From contig NZ_BAABKD010000009.1 of NCBI RefSeq assembly GCF_039543645.1, positions 372,001 to 436,000 of the forward strand: a stretch of 64,000 nt of DNA, given 5' to 3'. The stretch's first letter is position 1. Each line of letters opens with the position of its first letter. Positions 17,557-26,104 of this stretch are shown here, in pieces. The notes below the pieces were generated by a model. The model saw nothing but the letters and a program-made list of their open reading frames with translations, was not told the DNA's origin and made no database searches. Source of the stretch: Paenalcaligenes hermetiae. GTDB taxonomy: Bacteria; Pseudomonadota; Gammaproteobacteria; Burkholderiales; Burkholderiaceae_B. Position numbers and translations under genes: made by a program.

Positions 17557-18426
17557 TTATCCTTCGTGCTTAGCGAGCACCTCATCATAGCCGGCGCGTA
17601 ATGCTTGGTATACAGGACCAGGCTGCCCTGTCCCCACCGGTTTGCCATTGTATTGCACGATGGGCAATACCTCTTTGGTTGCCGAGCTCAGCATAAGCTC
17701 ATCGGCCGTATCGACCTCGGCTTGTGCGATAGGGCGCGCTTCAAAGGGAATCCCCGCCTTGGCGGCTAAGTCCTCGAGCAAGCGGTAACGTACCCCCTCA
17801 AGAATTAAATGATTACGTGGGGGAGCCAATAAAACACCGTCTTTTACTACCCAAATATTGGTCGATGAGCCTTCGGTCATAAAGCCATCTCGAAACTGTA
17901 TGACCTCGTCTACGCCTGCTTCTACTGCCTGCTGACGTGCCAGCACATTCCCCAACAAGGAGATCGACTTGATATGACACATCAACCAGCGCAGATCTTG
18001 AACGCCAATCGCACTCAAGCCCTTTTCTCGTGCTACGGTAGGCCGCTCGAACGGGGTGACCATACAGAAAATGGTTGGTGTACTTTGTGCAGGGAAAGCA
18101 TGATCACGCTTTGCTGGCCCACGGGTAACATGTAAATACACCATGCAATCCTGCCCACGCCCCACACGCGCCAACATATCCATCACCAGCTTTTCCCAGT
18201 CTTGGCGGGTATAGTCCACCTTAAGATCGATCAGCTTTAAACTGCGCTCCAATCGACCTAAGTGTTCATCAATACGAAAGGGTTTACCTTTATACGCCGG
18301 CACCACATCGTAAATACCATCACCGAAAATAAAGCCGCGATCCAACACCGAGACTTTAGCATCGGCTAAGCGCATATAGTCGCCATTCAAAAAGACAATG
18401 GTGTCTGGATCTACGTTTGGAATCAT
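17557..18426 (-). CDS. dat: D-amino-acid aminotransferase-like class IV PLP enzyme
   Basis: A fold-type IV PLP aminotransferase of 289 residues. Landmarks are DRGFIFGDGIYDVVPAY at the N-terminus, the catalytic Lys in CHIKSISLLGNVLARQ, the cofactor-holding EGSSTNIW and ATKEVLPI. The start at 18426 (MIPNVDP) is preferred over one six codons upstream. In this position in Burkholderiales it is usually annotated as D-alanine aminotransferase, which fits the neighbouring dacC and peptidoglycan metabolism. Branched-chain aminotransferase or aminodeoxychorismate lyase activities cannot be excluded from sequence. Confidence 0.82.
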   Translation of the reverse strand: MIPNVDPDTIVFLNGDYMRLADAKVSVLDRGFIFGDGIYDVVPAYKGKPFRIDEHLGRLERSLKLIDLKVDYTRQDWEKLVMDMLARVGRGQDCMVYLHVTRGPAKRDHAFPAQSTPTIFCMVTPFERPTVAREKGLSAIGVQDLRWLMCHIKSISLLGNVLARQQAVEAGVDEVIQFRDGFMTEGSSTNIWVVKDGVLLAPPRNHLILEGVRYRLLEDLAAKAGIPFEARPIAQAEVDTADELMLSSATKEVLPIVQYNGKPVGTGQPGPVYQALRAGYDEVLAKHEG

Positions 18427-18455
18427 GAAAAACCTCGCCAACAAGAAAAGGGGAA

Positions 18456-19658
18456 TTAGTTAAACCACATACGGACTTTGTCTATCATACGCCCAACAAA
18501 GCCGGCTTGGGGCACAGCGTTCAACGCCTGCAATGGCTCATTCGCAATAATATGATCATCTAGGCTAAATGCGACGGTGCCTACTTGCTGATCCTGCGCC
18601 ACGGGTGCGATCAACGGCTGGGTATAATGCGCCACGGGTTTAATGTCATTACTACGGCCACGTGGAACCGTAACCCATACAGAGCGCTTCAAACCCAAGC
18701 CAACTGTATCAGTTTCACCTTCCCAAATGCGTGCGGTCACAATTGGCTGATTCGGCTGATAGAGCTCTACAGTTTCAAAATTTTGATAGCTCCAGTTTAA
18801 AAGCCGTAAGCTGTCTTCGGTACGAGCGGCATCATTAGCTGTCCCTGTTACCACGGTAATAATGCGGCGCCCATCACGTAGCGCTGTTGTAATCAGCCCA
18901 TAGCCAGCTGATTTCGTGTGCCCGGTTTTTAAACCATCTACTGTATTGTCCAACCAAAGTAATCGGTTGCGATTCGGCTGGTTGATTTTGTTATATAGAA
19001 ATTCTTTTTGGCTGTAATAGTGTAAGTACTGGGGGAAATCTTTAACCAGGTTTTTTGCCAGAATTGCCAAGTCTCGCACAGTGGTAAGATGATCTGGGTG
19101 TGGCAAACCACTGCTGTTTTCAAAATGCGTATTGGTTAAGCCTTGGCGTTTGCCTTCTTCGTTCATGAGAGCGGCAAATGCTTCTTCGCTACCAGAAATG
19201 GCTTCTGCCAAGGCTACGGTGGCATCATTACCAGATTGTACAATCACCCCCTGTAATAACTCGTGGACGGTTACTTTGGAGTTGGGGTTTAAAAACATAC
19301 GCGAACCTTCGGTGCGCCATGCTTTTTCGGATACCAAGATCTCTTGATCTAATGTCAAACGCCCAGATTCTAGGGCATCAAACACCAAATATGCCGTCAT
19401 CAGCTTTGTTAAGGAAGCTGGCTCAATGCGCTCATCGGCATTATGTGTTGCAATGATTTGATCACTGTTTACATCTAAGCTAAGCCAGGCTTTAGCCCCC
19501 AAAGTGGGAGCAGGAATAGAAGAAAGCTCACTTAAAAACACAGGCTCCGTCACACTCGCGCCAGAGTCTTGTGCAAACAAAGCCAGCGGAGCAAAGCTCA
19601 ACGCTAGGGCCGCGACATAGCGGCGTAAAGAAGCACGACCTAATTTGAACATAGTCAT
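18456..19658 (-). CDS. dacC: D-alanyl-D-alanine carboxypeptidase (PBP5/6 type)
   Basis: A penicillin-binding protein that trims the terminal D-Ala from peptidoglycan stem peptides. There is a signal peptide (SLRRYVAALALSFAPLALFA, then QDS). The three active-site motifs are SLTK in EPASLTKLMT, SGN in VQSGNDATVAL and KTG in DGLKTGHTKSAGYG. A C-terminal beta domain ends in an amphipathic tail (GFVGRMIDKVRMWFN), typical of the membrane anchor of PBP5/6. At about 400 residues the length matches. The ATG at 19658 or 19652 is the likely start; an in-frame start at 19712 would spoil the signal peptide. Confidence 0.92.
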   Translation of the reverse strand: MTMFKLGRASLRRYVAALALSFAPLALFAQDSGASVTEPVFLSELSSIPAPTLGAKAWLSLDVNSDQIIATHNADERIEPASLTKLMTAYLVFDALESGRLTLDQEILVSEKAWRTEGSRMFLNPNSKVTVHELLQGVIVQSGNDATVALAEAISGSEEAFAALMNEEGKRQGLTNTHFENSSGLPHPDHLTTVRDLAILAKNLVKDFPQYLHYYSQKEFLYNKINQPNRNRLLWLDNTVDGLKTGHTKSAGYGLITTALRDGRRIITVVTGTANDAARTEDSLRLLNWSYQNFETVELYQPNQPIVTARIWEGETDTVGLGLKRSVWVTVPRGRSNDIKPVAHYTQPLIAPVAQDQQVGTVAFSLDDHIIANEPLQALNAVPQAGFVGRMIDKVRMWFN

Positions 19659-19767
19659 TTTTATCGAATTAAAGCTATAAAAGGGATGCTTATCATTATA
19701 GGCATGCCACAACGGTCTGCGCCCATTCTCACGCAGAGTAAAGGCGATAAAATGAAATAAAATGCAA

Positions 19768-20430
19768 CTAAGTGTTTCTAAGCAAGCCTAGCTGCCACTG
19801 GGCGGATACGAGTTCTCGCAATAAGATGAGCTTGCCATGGAAAAAATGCCCTGCTTCGGGAATCACATGAACGGCTAAATCATGGGCTTGAGCAAAGCTC
19901 ATGCTTTCTGACAACGGCACCACTTCATCTTGTTCCCCATGCACCAAATAAGTATGTGTGGGAATAGTTAGCGACTCTAAAAACCGAAAGCGCTCCACCG
20001 CACACCCTGCTAAAACTAAAGCTTGGGGCAAGCGTTGCTGCTGTTGCGCCAATAAACTATAAAGCTGAGCAGCGACCGAGGTACCAAAAGAAAACCCACC
20101 TAGCACAAAATGCCCTTGTGCTAGGGATTCAAACTGGCTTTGAAACTGCTCTACCACGGCGAGCATATCCCAGGTTTCCCCTTGCCCTTGATCGAACTGC
20201 CCATCACTTTTCCCCACCCCCCGAAAATCGGGTCGCACAGCGACTAGACCAAGTTGTGTAGCAGCACGACTCATGGTGGTCACCACCTTATTATTACGGG
20301 CGCCACCGTGCAAAGGATGTGGGTGTAAAATAAGCGCCCAACCAGAGGGGGTGGGAGAGGTCGGCCAGTCGAGCGCACAATCAATGCTACCCGCCTGCCC
20401 TTGAAATTGAATGGTTTGCATACGTTCCAT
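19768..20430 (-). CDS. Alpha/beta hydrolase
   Basis: A 220-residue alpha/beta hydrolase. The nucleophile elbow is GGFSFGTSVAAQ; the oxyanion region is LILHPHPLHGGARNNKVV, typical of the YfhR/YtmA-like 'KPN_01445' group. DEVVPLSES and GHFFHGK supply the Asp and His. It has no signal peptide, so it is cytoplasmic. It is divergent from birA and separated from dacC by about 110 bases. The substrate is unknown. Confidence 0.8.
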   Translation of the reverse strand: MERMQTIQFQGQAGSIDCALDWPTSPTPSGWALILHPHPLHGGARNNKVVTTMSRAATQLGLVAVRPDFRGVGKSDGQFDQGQGETWDMLAVVEQFQSQFESLAQGHFVLGGFSFGTSVAAQLYSLLAQQQQRLPQALVLAGCAVERFRFLESLTIPTHTYLVHGEQDEVVPLSESMSFAQAHDLAVHVIPEAGHFFHGKLILLRELVSAQWQLGLLRNT

Positions 20431-20503
20431 GTCTAAAATGCCATAATAGAGTCAATTTCATCTATTTTAACGAAATCCTTTTACTTTGCTTGTGAACCTG
20501 AGT

Positions 20504-21394
20504 ATGTCCTCTCCACACTGCTCGGCTGCGCTAGGGCTTGCTGATCCTGCAGCAATGCAAAAAAGCCTCCAAAGCCAATTGCCTTTTTTCCCAACTATTC
20601 ATTGGGTCGATAGAACTGAATCCACCAATGGCGATCTGCTTTCTCAAGCGCGCGCAAGCTCAGGACAACTGATTCGGCCTTGGCTTTTAGGCGCTCACTT
20701 ACAAGACCGTGGTCGCGGTCGCGCTGGGCGTACTTGGCAAAACCAGCGTGGTGCGAACTTAATGTTCTCTTGTGCTTTTGATGTATTTTTACCAGCACGC
20801 CAGCTAGCCACCTTATCCCCCCTTGCTGGTGTCAGTGCCTGTGAGGCTTTACGTGCTTTTTTGCCCATACACGAGGCACCAAAACTCACCATGAAATGGC
20901 CAAATGATTTGCAATGGCATCAAGCAAAGCTTGCCGGGATCCTTACTGAAGTCACGCGTGCTAGCACTTCTCCACTGAGCGCCGATCACCATGTAGTGAT
21001 TATTGGCATTGGCATCAATCTTAATGATGCCCGCGCCCTCAGTGCATCACTAAATCGTCGCATTGCTGACTGGTCTGAAATCGTCAGCGATGTGCCTTCG
21101 CTCAAACACATTACCGCTGTAGACATCGTGACACGCATTGCCCAAGCCTGGTACCAAAGCATGAATGAGGTAACCGCCTTTGGGTTTACGGATTTACCGG
21201 CTCGCTACCAAAAAATAGATGGTTTACGTGACCAACCTCTTTCTATTATGGATAATAATCGGGTGGTGTTATCTGGCCTAGGCTCGGGGATCAATGAACA
21301 CGGGCAGCTACTGGTTCGCCAAGGCTCCACAACGCATGCCATTTCTGTGGGCGAGGTCTCAGTTCGTCCCGTCTCTGCTAACACTGCGCCATGA
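20504..21394 (+). CDS. birA: Biotin--[acetyl-CoA-carboxylase] ligase (BirA, no HTH)
   Basis: Adenylates biotin and transfers it to the biotin carboxyl carrier protein. About 296 residues from the ATG at 20504. Ligase motifs are DRTESTNGDLL, the biotinyl-AMP loop DRGRGRAGRTW, TMKWPNDLQW with the catalytic Lys, KLAGILTE and VVIIGIGINLN. The N-terminal winged helix of E. coli BirA is absent, so it is a class I ligase without a DNA-binding role. Its stop overlaps the coaX ATG (ATGA). Confidence 0.93.
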   Translation: MSSPHCSAALGLADPAAMQKSLQSQLPFFPTIHWVDRTESTNGDLLSQARASSGQLIRPWLLGAHLQDRGRGRAGRTWQNQRGANLMFSCAFDVFLPARQLATLSPLAGVSACEALRAFLPIHEAPKLTMKWPNDLQWHQAKLAGILTEVTRASTSPLSADHHVVIIGIGINLNDARALSASLNRRIADWSEIVSDVPSLKHITAVDIVTRIAQAWYQSMNEVTAFGFTDLPARYQKIDGLRDQPLSIMDNNRVVLSGLGSGINEHGQLLVRQGSTTHAISVGEVSVRPVSANTAP

Positions 21395-22203
21395 GTCTTT
21401 TAATCGATATTGGCAATACCCGCATTAAAATTGGCTATGCGGGCTCCGATGGTAGGCGTCAACAGCAACATACCTTAGCCCTACCACATCAACAAATTGA
21501 AGCCATCCTGCCGTGGCTAGAAGAACATGGGCTACGCCCTACTCGGGCGCTTGGTATTTCTGTGGCTTCCAAAGCCCTCATGTATCAACTAGAAGGTCTG
21601 CTGCAACACATCCAATGCAACATAAGCTGGCTTGATGCTACCACCCCTTGTCCACTGCTCCATAACAACTACGAACAGCCCGATCGCCTTGGCGCCGATC
21701 GCTGGCTCGCTATGATCGGTGTGCTTGCACAACAACACCAACACCGCTCACGCCCTATTGTGCATGTGAGTTTTGGTACAGCCACCACCATCGACACTAT
21801 CATGCCTGCCACCACTTGCGCCGCCCAGTTTATCGGCGGGCTTATTTTGCCCGGTCCCCAGCTGATGTATGACAGCTTAGCCGACAACACGGCCCAGCTT
21901 GGTAACGGCTTAGGCAACATCACCGCCTTCCCCCTTGCTACCCGCTCGGCAATTAGCAGTGGCGTTGCCGCCGCTCAAAGCGGCGCCGTGCTGCGCCAAT
22001 GGCAGCTTGCTTGGCAGCAACACCGAGGTACTCCTTTGTTAGTCTGTAGCGGTGGTGGCTGGGATCTGATACAGGAGGAAATACAAAATGCCTACCAACA
22101 GCAATTACAGCTGTTACACTTAGCCGTAGAGCCTGTTATTTGGCAACCTATGCCCGTTTTAGATGGTTTAGCTTATATGACAACATCATTTCGCAACCCT
22201 TAG
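21391..22203 (+). CDS. coaX: Type III pantothenate kinase
   Basis: Phosphorylates pantothenate in the first step of CoA synthesis. It has an ASKHA fold and 270 residues, with the phosphate motif LLIDIGNTRIKIGY, the pantothenate-binding DRLGADRWLAM, the catalytic Asp in GTATTIDTI, and GGLILPGPQLM. In Bordetella the orthologue was first called Baf. It is translationally coupled with birA, and a short membrane-protein gene follows 15 bases later. Confidence 0.93.
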   Translation: MSLLIDIGNTRIKIGYAGSDGRRQQQHTLALPHQQIEAILPWLEEHGLRPTRALGISVASKALMYQLEGLLQHIQCNISWLDATTPCPLLHNNYEQPDRLGADRWLAMIGVLAQQHQHRSRPIVHVSFGTATTIDTIMPATTCAAQFIGGLILPGPQLMYDSLADNTAQLGNGLGNITAFPLATRSAISSGVAAAQSGAVLRQWQLAWQQHRGTPLLVCSGGGWDLIQEEIQNAYQQQLQLLHLAVEPVIWQPMPVLDGLAYMTTSFRNP

Positions 22204-22218
22204 CAAGCGCTTATCTCT

Positions 22219-22383
22219 ATGCGTACTCTTGCCTTACTCCTGCTGCTATTTAATGTTTTTCTTTTAGCCTATGGCCAAGGTTTTTTTGGTATAGCCCCTC
22301 ATGATTTAGGCCGTACCCCAAGTCCTAAGCCCTTTTTTAACCACGCCAATATTCATGTTGGCAGCCCCATAATATCTAAATAG
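22219..22383 (+). CDS. 54-residue membrane-anchored peptide, stub of a SPOR-type protein
   Basis: The ORF starts MRTLALLLLLFNVFLLAYG and continues GQGFFGIAPHDLGRTP, ending at a TAG seven bases before galU. As I recall, Burkholderiales often have a SPOR-domain protein after coaX that starts with the same kind of hydrophobic helix and an 'xGxFG' stretch. Here only that N-terminal part remains and no SPOR domain follows. It may be a true short membrane protein or a decayed SPOR gene. Start and stop are tight between coaX and galU, which supports expression. Confidence 0.55.
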   Translation: MRTLALLLLLFNVFLLAYGQGFFGIAPHDLGRTPSPKPFFNHANIHVGSPIISK

Positions 22384-22390
22384 GTCTTGT

Positions 22391-23230
22391 ATGAAGCCCA
22401 TTCGTAAAGCCGTTTTTCCTGTTGCCGGATTAGGCACTCGATTTTTACCCGCTACCAAGGCAATGCCCAAGGAAATGCTGCCCATTGTGGATAAGCCTCT
22501 CATTCAATATGCGGTAGAAGAAGCCATCGCCGCTGGGGTTACTGAACTCATTTTTATTACAGGACGCAATAAACGAGCCATTGAAGATCATTTTGATCGC
22601 ACCCCAGAGCTGGAGGCTGAGCTAGAAGCTAAGAAAAAAAACCAGCTTTTAAATATAGTGCAAAATGTGCTTCCCCCACACGTCAACTGTATTTATACCC
22701 GTCAATCCACGCCATTAGGCTTAGGTCATGCGGTGTTATGCGCTGCCCCCATCGTAGGCAATGAGCCCTTTTTAGTGTTATTGGCCGATGACCTGATTGA
22801 TGCCTCGCCTTCTGTATCTCTACAAATGGTCGAAGCTGCCCACCAGTACAATGGCAGTATTATTGCCACCCAACAGGTGGCTGCTAACGAAACAGATAAA
22901 TACGGTATTGTTTCTGGTGAAGCCATGGATGCACAAACGATGCGCTTACACGGCATTGTAGAAAAACCCGCACCCGATAAAGCCCCCAGTCAATGTGCTG
23001 TGGTGGGACGCTATGTGCTCGAGCCAGAGATCTTTGATCATTTACGCCAAACCCAACCCGGTGTAGGTGGGGAAATTCAGCTAACGGATGCCATCGCTAG
23101 CTTACTCAAACAAAAACCAGTATATGGTTTTGAGTACCAAGGAACACGTTACGACTGTGGGAGCAAAGCGGGCTTTTTTAAAGCAACCGTAGAATTTGGT
23201 CGTAAATACCACGGTCTAAGTACGGATTAA
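22391..23230 (+). CDS. galU: UTP--glucose-1-phosphate uridylyltransferase
   Basis: Makes UDP-glucose for LPS, capsule and glycogen-like polymers. The 279 residues carry the nucleotidyltransferase signature AVFPVAGLGTRFLPATKAMPK, the Mg-binding LLADDLID, GRYVLEPEIF and EYQGTRYDCGSKAGF. It is the rightmost gene of the housekeeping block; the convergent MarR gene overlaps its stop by four bases and marks the edge of the catabolic island. Confidence 0.95.
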   Translation: MKPIRKAVFPVAGLGTRFLPATKAMPKEMLPIVDKPLIQYAVEEAIAAGVTELIFITGRNKRAIEDHFDRTPELEAELEAKKKNQLLNIVQNVLPPHVNCIYTRQSTPLGLGHAVLCAAPIVGNEPFLVLLADDLIDASPSVSLQMVEAAHQYNGSIIATQQVAANETDKYGIVSGEAMDAQTMRLHGIVEKPAPDKAPSQCAVVGRYVLEPEIFDHLRQTQPGVGGEIQLTDAIASLLKQKPVYGFEYQGTRYDCGSKAGFFKATVEFGRKYHGLSTD

Positions 23231-23670
23231 TCCTCAGTCCGATTTTCAGCAATCAGACGTCGCAATGTCAATTTTAGCGCCTCTACATCTAAAGGCTGTA
23301 GACGGCGCACTACCTCGTCTTCGTGCTTTTTGGCTTCTACAATTAAGCCGGCAATGAGCTCCCGCCCTGTTTCCGTAATCTCCACTAAAGTGACTCGCCT
23401 GTCTCCATGATGAGCGACACGATGCACATAGCCCGCATTGACCATTTTATCGACCACCCGAGTTACTGTAGGCTGTTTACTCGTAGCAATACGTGCTAAA
23501 TGCCCAACGCTCACTACTCCTGCCCCAGATAACGTCGATAACACTCGCCACTCAGTAATCGACAAGCCATTTTTTTGCACCACTTGATGAAACTCTGTGG
23601 AAATAATTTGGCTCGCTTGTGCCAACAACGCTGGCAAATAATTATCTACAAATACCGCTTCTGTACCCAC
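23227..23670 (-). CDS. MarR-family regulator, divergent from the oxidoreductase operon
   Basis: A 147-residue winged-helix regulator. The DNA-binding part includes LSITEWRVLSTLSGAG, LARIATSKQPTVTRVVDKM (recognition helix) and the wing GDRRVTLVEIT. The start is probably GTG at 23670. It is transcribed divergently from the IorA-like gene with a 203-base gap that contains an overlapping promoter and palindrome. MarR proteins of this kind typically repress an adjacent catabolic operon until an aromatic acid or CoA thioester binds. MarR regulators are known to control IAA loci in Variovorax. The ligand here is inferred only. Confidence 0.85.
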   Translation of the reverse strand: MGTEAVFVDNYLPALLAQASQIISTEFHQVVQKNGLSITEWRVLSTLSGAGVVSVGHLARIATSKQPTVTRVVDKMVNAGYVHRVAHHGDRRVTLVEITETGRELIAGLIVEAKKHEDEVVRRLQPLDVEALKLTLRRLIAENRTED

Positions 23671-23786
23671 AAGCTCTTCACTCTCATTGTAATTAACAAA
23701 TAGAAACCGGCTTAACTATACCTAAGCTTAAGCCTTTGGTGTTTGATCTAGCAAAAAAAACGCCATTATAGGGAAAACCATTAGGC

Positions 23787-23820
23787 TTGATATATTGAGT
23801 TCTAAATATATTCATATGAA
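23787..23820 (+). promoter_or_regulatory. Promoter and palindromic operator of the IorA-like operon
   Basis: A -35-like TTGATA (23787-23792) is followed after 16 bases by TATTCA (23809-23814). The perfect palindrome TTCATATGAA (23811-23820) overlaps the -10, the position expected for a MarR repressor site. The region is very AT-rich. GAGGAGG at 23862-23868 then serves the ATG at 23874. Confidence 0.5.
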
Positions 23821-23873
23821 AATAATAATCATCACTTAATTCAAAACTATTGCAGTACCACGAGGAGGACAAC

Positions 23874-26084
23874 ATGGCTGAACGCTCATTTGTCGAAGAA
23901 GTCAAAAAACTACGCCTGGGAGACGGCGAGGTTTTTAGTGGGGAAGGCATTCTTGCCGTCACTAAAGCTTTGCTGGAGTCCGGTGTTTCTTATGTGGCGG
24001 GCTACCAAGGCGCCCCCATTTCTCACTTAATGGACGTATTAGCCGATGCTCAAGACATCTTGACTGATTACGGCATTCGCTTTGAGAACAGCGCATCAGA
24101 AGCCACGGCAGCAGCCTCTTTGGCAGCTTCAGTCAACTACCCCTTACGCGGAGCGGTCACCTTTAAAGCCACAGTAGGAACTAACGTAGCCTCCGATGCC
24201 TTGGCTAACTTGGCCTCTGGTGGGGTGAAAGGCGGTGCCTTAATTATTGTGGGTGAAGACTACGGCGAAGGCTCTTCTATCATGCAAGAACGTAGTCATG
24301 CTTTTGCGATGAAGTCGCAGATTTGGATGCTTGACCCTCGCCCTAACCTACCCTGTATTGTGCAAGCGGTAAAAGACGGCTTTGACCTTTCCGAAGCCAG
24401 TAACACTCCCGTTATGCTGCAATTACGAATTCGAGCCTGTCATGTACATGGCCAGTTCGTGGCTTCGGACAACAAACGTGCTAAGTTCTCCTTAAAAGAA
24501 GCCATGGAACAACCCGAACGCGACATTGATCGCATTGTGTTGCCCCCCGCTAGCTTCCTGCACGAAAAAGAAAAAGTTGAACAACGCTGGCCAGCAGCGA
24601 TTCGCTTTATCGAAGAACGCCAGCTCAACGAGTTCTTTGGTGATGACAACGAGGATATTGGCTTAATTGTTCAGGGTGGTGGCTATAACAGTGTCATCCG
24701 TGCCTTAGAGCATTTAGGTTTAGCTGATGTATTTGGCGAATCCAAAATCCCGCTCTATGTGATGAACGTCGCCTATCCGCTCATTGATTCTGAGCTGATT
24801 AAATTCTGCGAGGGCAAGCGCGCCGTCTTGGTGTTAGAAGAAGGACAACCTAACTTTGTTGAGCAAAATATCACCGCGATTTTAAATCGTCACAAATGCC
24901 AGACCGAACTACACGGTAAAGACTTCTTACCCATGGCAGGTGAATACAACACCCAAACAATGCTCAAAGGGATTCGAGCATTCCTAGAACACTATGGCCG
25001 CATTGAGCCCTTACCCGCTCCAAAACCCACTGTGGTGCCGCGCGTGGAAGATAATAAACGCAAGGTTGAAGTCAGTGACTTAAGCCAAGCGGTAGAAGCT
25101 GCAGAGGTCAAACCCATGGGGTCGTTAGATGAAAACGTCCATGCTCGCCCTCCTGGCTTTTGTACAGGCTGCCCAGAGCGTCCGATTTTTACTGCCATGA
25201 AACTGGTAGAGCGTGAGCTCGGCGAGCATCATGTCAGTGCAGATATTGGCTGTCACTTATTTTCGATTTTGCCTCCTTTTAACCTAGGTAATACCACCAT
25301 GGGTTACGGGTTAGGGGGAGCCGGTGCCGCCGCACTGAATACAGACCAATCAGAAAAACGAGCCATTTCTATCATGGGCGATGGTGGCTTCTGGCATAAC
25401 GGCCTAACCAGTGGTATTGCGAACGCGGTTTTTAACCAGAGCGACAACCTAACGATTGTGGTCGATAACAGTTACACCGCCGCAACGGGGGGGCAGGATA
25501 TTCTCTCCTCTAAAGCCCAGAACCCCACACGTAGCACAGGGCATTTGATTGAAAAAGCCGCCCGTGGTGTTGGCGTGAAATGGCTGCGTACCATTAAGCG
25601 CACCTATGACCTTAAAGCGATGACCGAAAGTTTACGCGAGGCCTTAACCACCAAAACCAAAGGCCCCAAAGTCATCATCGCGCAAAGCGAATGTATGCTT
25701 AACCGTCAGCGTCGCGAGCGCGGTCAGGTGCGTAAAGCCATTGCGGCAGGTGAGCGTGTCGTGCGCGAACGCTTTGGGGTTGATCCCGATACATGTACTG
25801 GGGATCATTCCTGCATCCGCTTGTCTGGCTGTCCTTCCTTATCAATTCGCCCCAATCCGGATGCCTTACGCACAGATCCCGTGGCGACAGTGATGAACAG
25901 CTGCGTGGGCTGTGGCTTATGTGGTGAAGTGTCTCATGCCGCGATTTTGTGCCCTTCTTTTTATCGTGCCCAAATCATCAGTAACCCAACCGGCATGGAC
26001 AAATTCCGTGAGAAATTACGCCGTGGAATTATTAGCTGGTTTCAGCGCCGTAGCGCTGCCAAACGTGAACAATACGCATTCTAA
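23874..26084 (+). CDS. 2-oxoacid:ferredoxin oxidoreductase, IorA-like (TPP subunit)
   Basis: A 736-residue protein of the indolepyruvate ferredoxin oxidoreductase alpha family. The N-terminal pyrimidine-binding half has GYQGAPISHLMDVL and TFKATVGTNVASDAL. The C-terminal TPP-binding half has SIMGDGGFWHNGL and VVDNSYTAATGGQ. A terminal cysteine cluster includes NSCVGCGLCGEVS with a later CP, as for a 4Fe-4S centre. A first cysteine set (CTGDHSCIRLSGCPS) looks irregular for a ferredoxin motif. The start at 23874 has a strong GAGGAGG; a TTG 24 bases upstream is rejected. It forms a pair with the next gene. Oxidative decarboxylation of a 2-oxoacid to its CoA thioester is expected. Indolepyruvate, phenylpyruvate or isatinate are candidate substrates. 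Confidence 0.85.
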   Translation: MAERSFVEEVKKLRLGDGEVFSGEGILAVTKALLESGVSYVAGYQGAPISHLMDVLADAQDILTDYGIRFENSASEATAAASLAASVNYPLRGAVTFKATVGTNVASDALANLASGGVKGGALIIVGEDYGEGSSIMQERSHAFAMKSQIWMLDPRPNLPCIVQAVKDGFDLSEASNTPVMLQLRIRACHVHGQFVASDNKRAKFSLKEAMEQPERDIDRIVLPPASFLHEKEKVEQRWPAAIRFIEERQLNEFFGDDNEDIGLIVQGGGYNSVIRALEHLGLADVFGESKIPLYVMNVAYPLIDSELIKFCEGKRAVLVLEEGQPNFVEQNITAILNRHKCQTELHGKDFLPMAGEYNTQTMLKGIRAFLEHYGRIEPLPAPKPTVVPRVEDNKRKVEVSDLSQAVEAAEVKPMGSLDENVHARPPGFCTGCPERPIFTAMKLVERELGEHHVSADIGCHLFSILPPFNLGNTTMGYGLGGAGAAALNTDQSEKRAISIMGDGGFWHNGLTSGIANAVFNQSDNLTIVVDNSYTAATGGQDILSSKAQNPTRSTGHLIEKAARGVGVKWLRTIKRTYDLKAMTESLREALTTKTKGPKVIIAQSECMLNRQRRERGQVRKAIAAGERVVRERFGVDPDTCTGDHSCIRLSGCPSLSIRPNPDALRTDPVATVMNSCVGCGLCGEVSHAAILCPSFYRAQIISNPTGMDKFREKLRRGIISWFQRRSAAKREQYAF

Positions 26085-26104
26085 TACGCTAGAGGTCTAA
26101 CGCA

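Noticed and set aside
19684..19706. Fur-box-like sequence (ATAATGATAAGCAT on the - strand) upstream of dacC
   Set aside because: It matches only about 14 of 19 consensus positions by eye, in an AT-rich spacer, and dacC is not a known iron-regulated gene. Probably chance.
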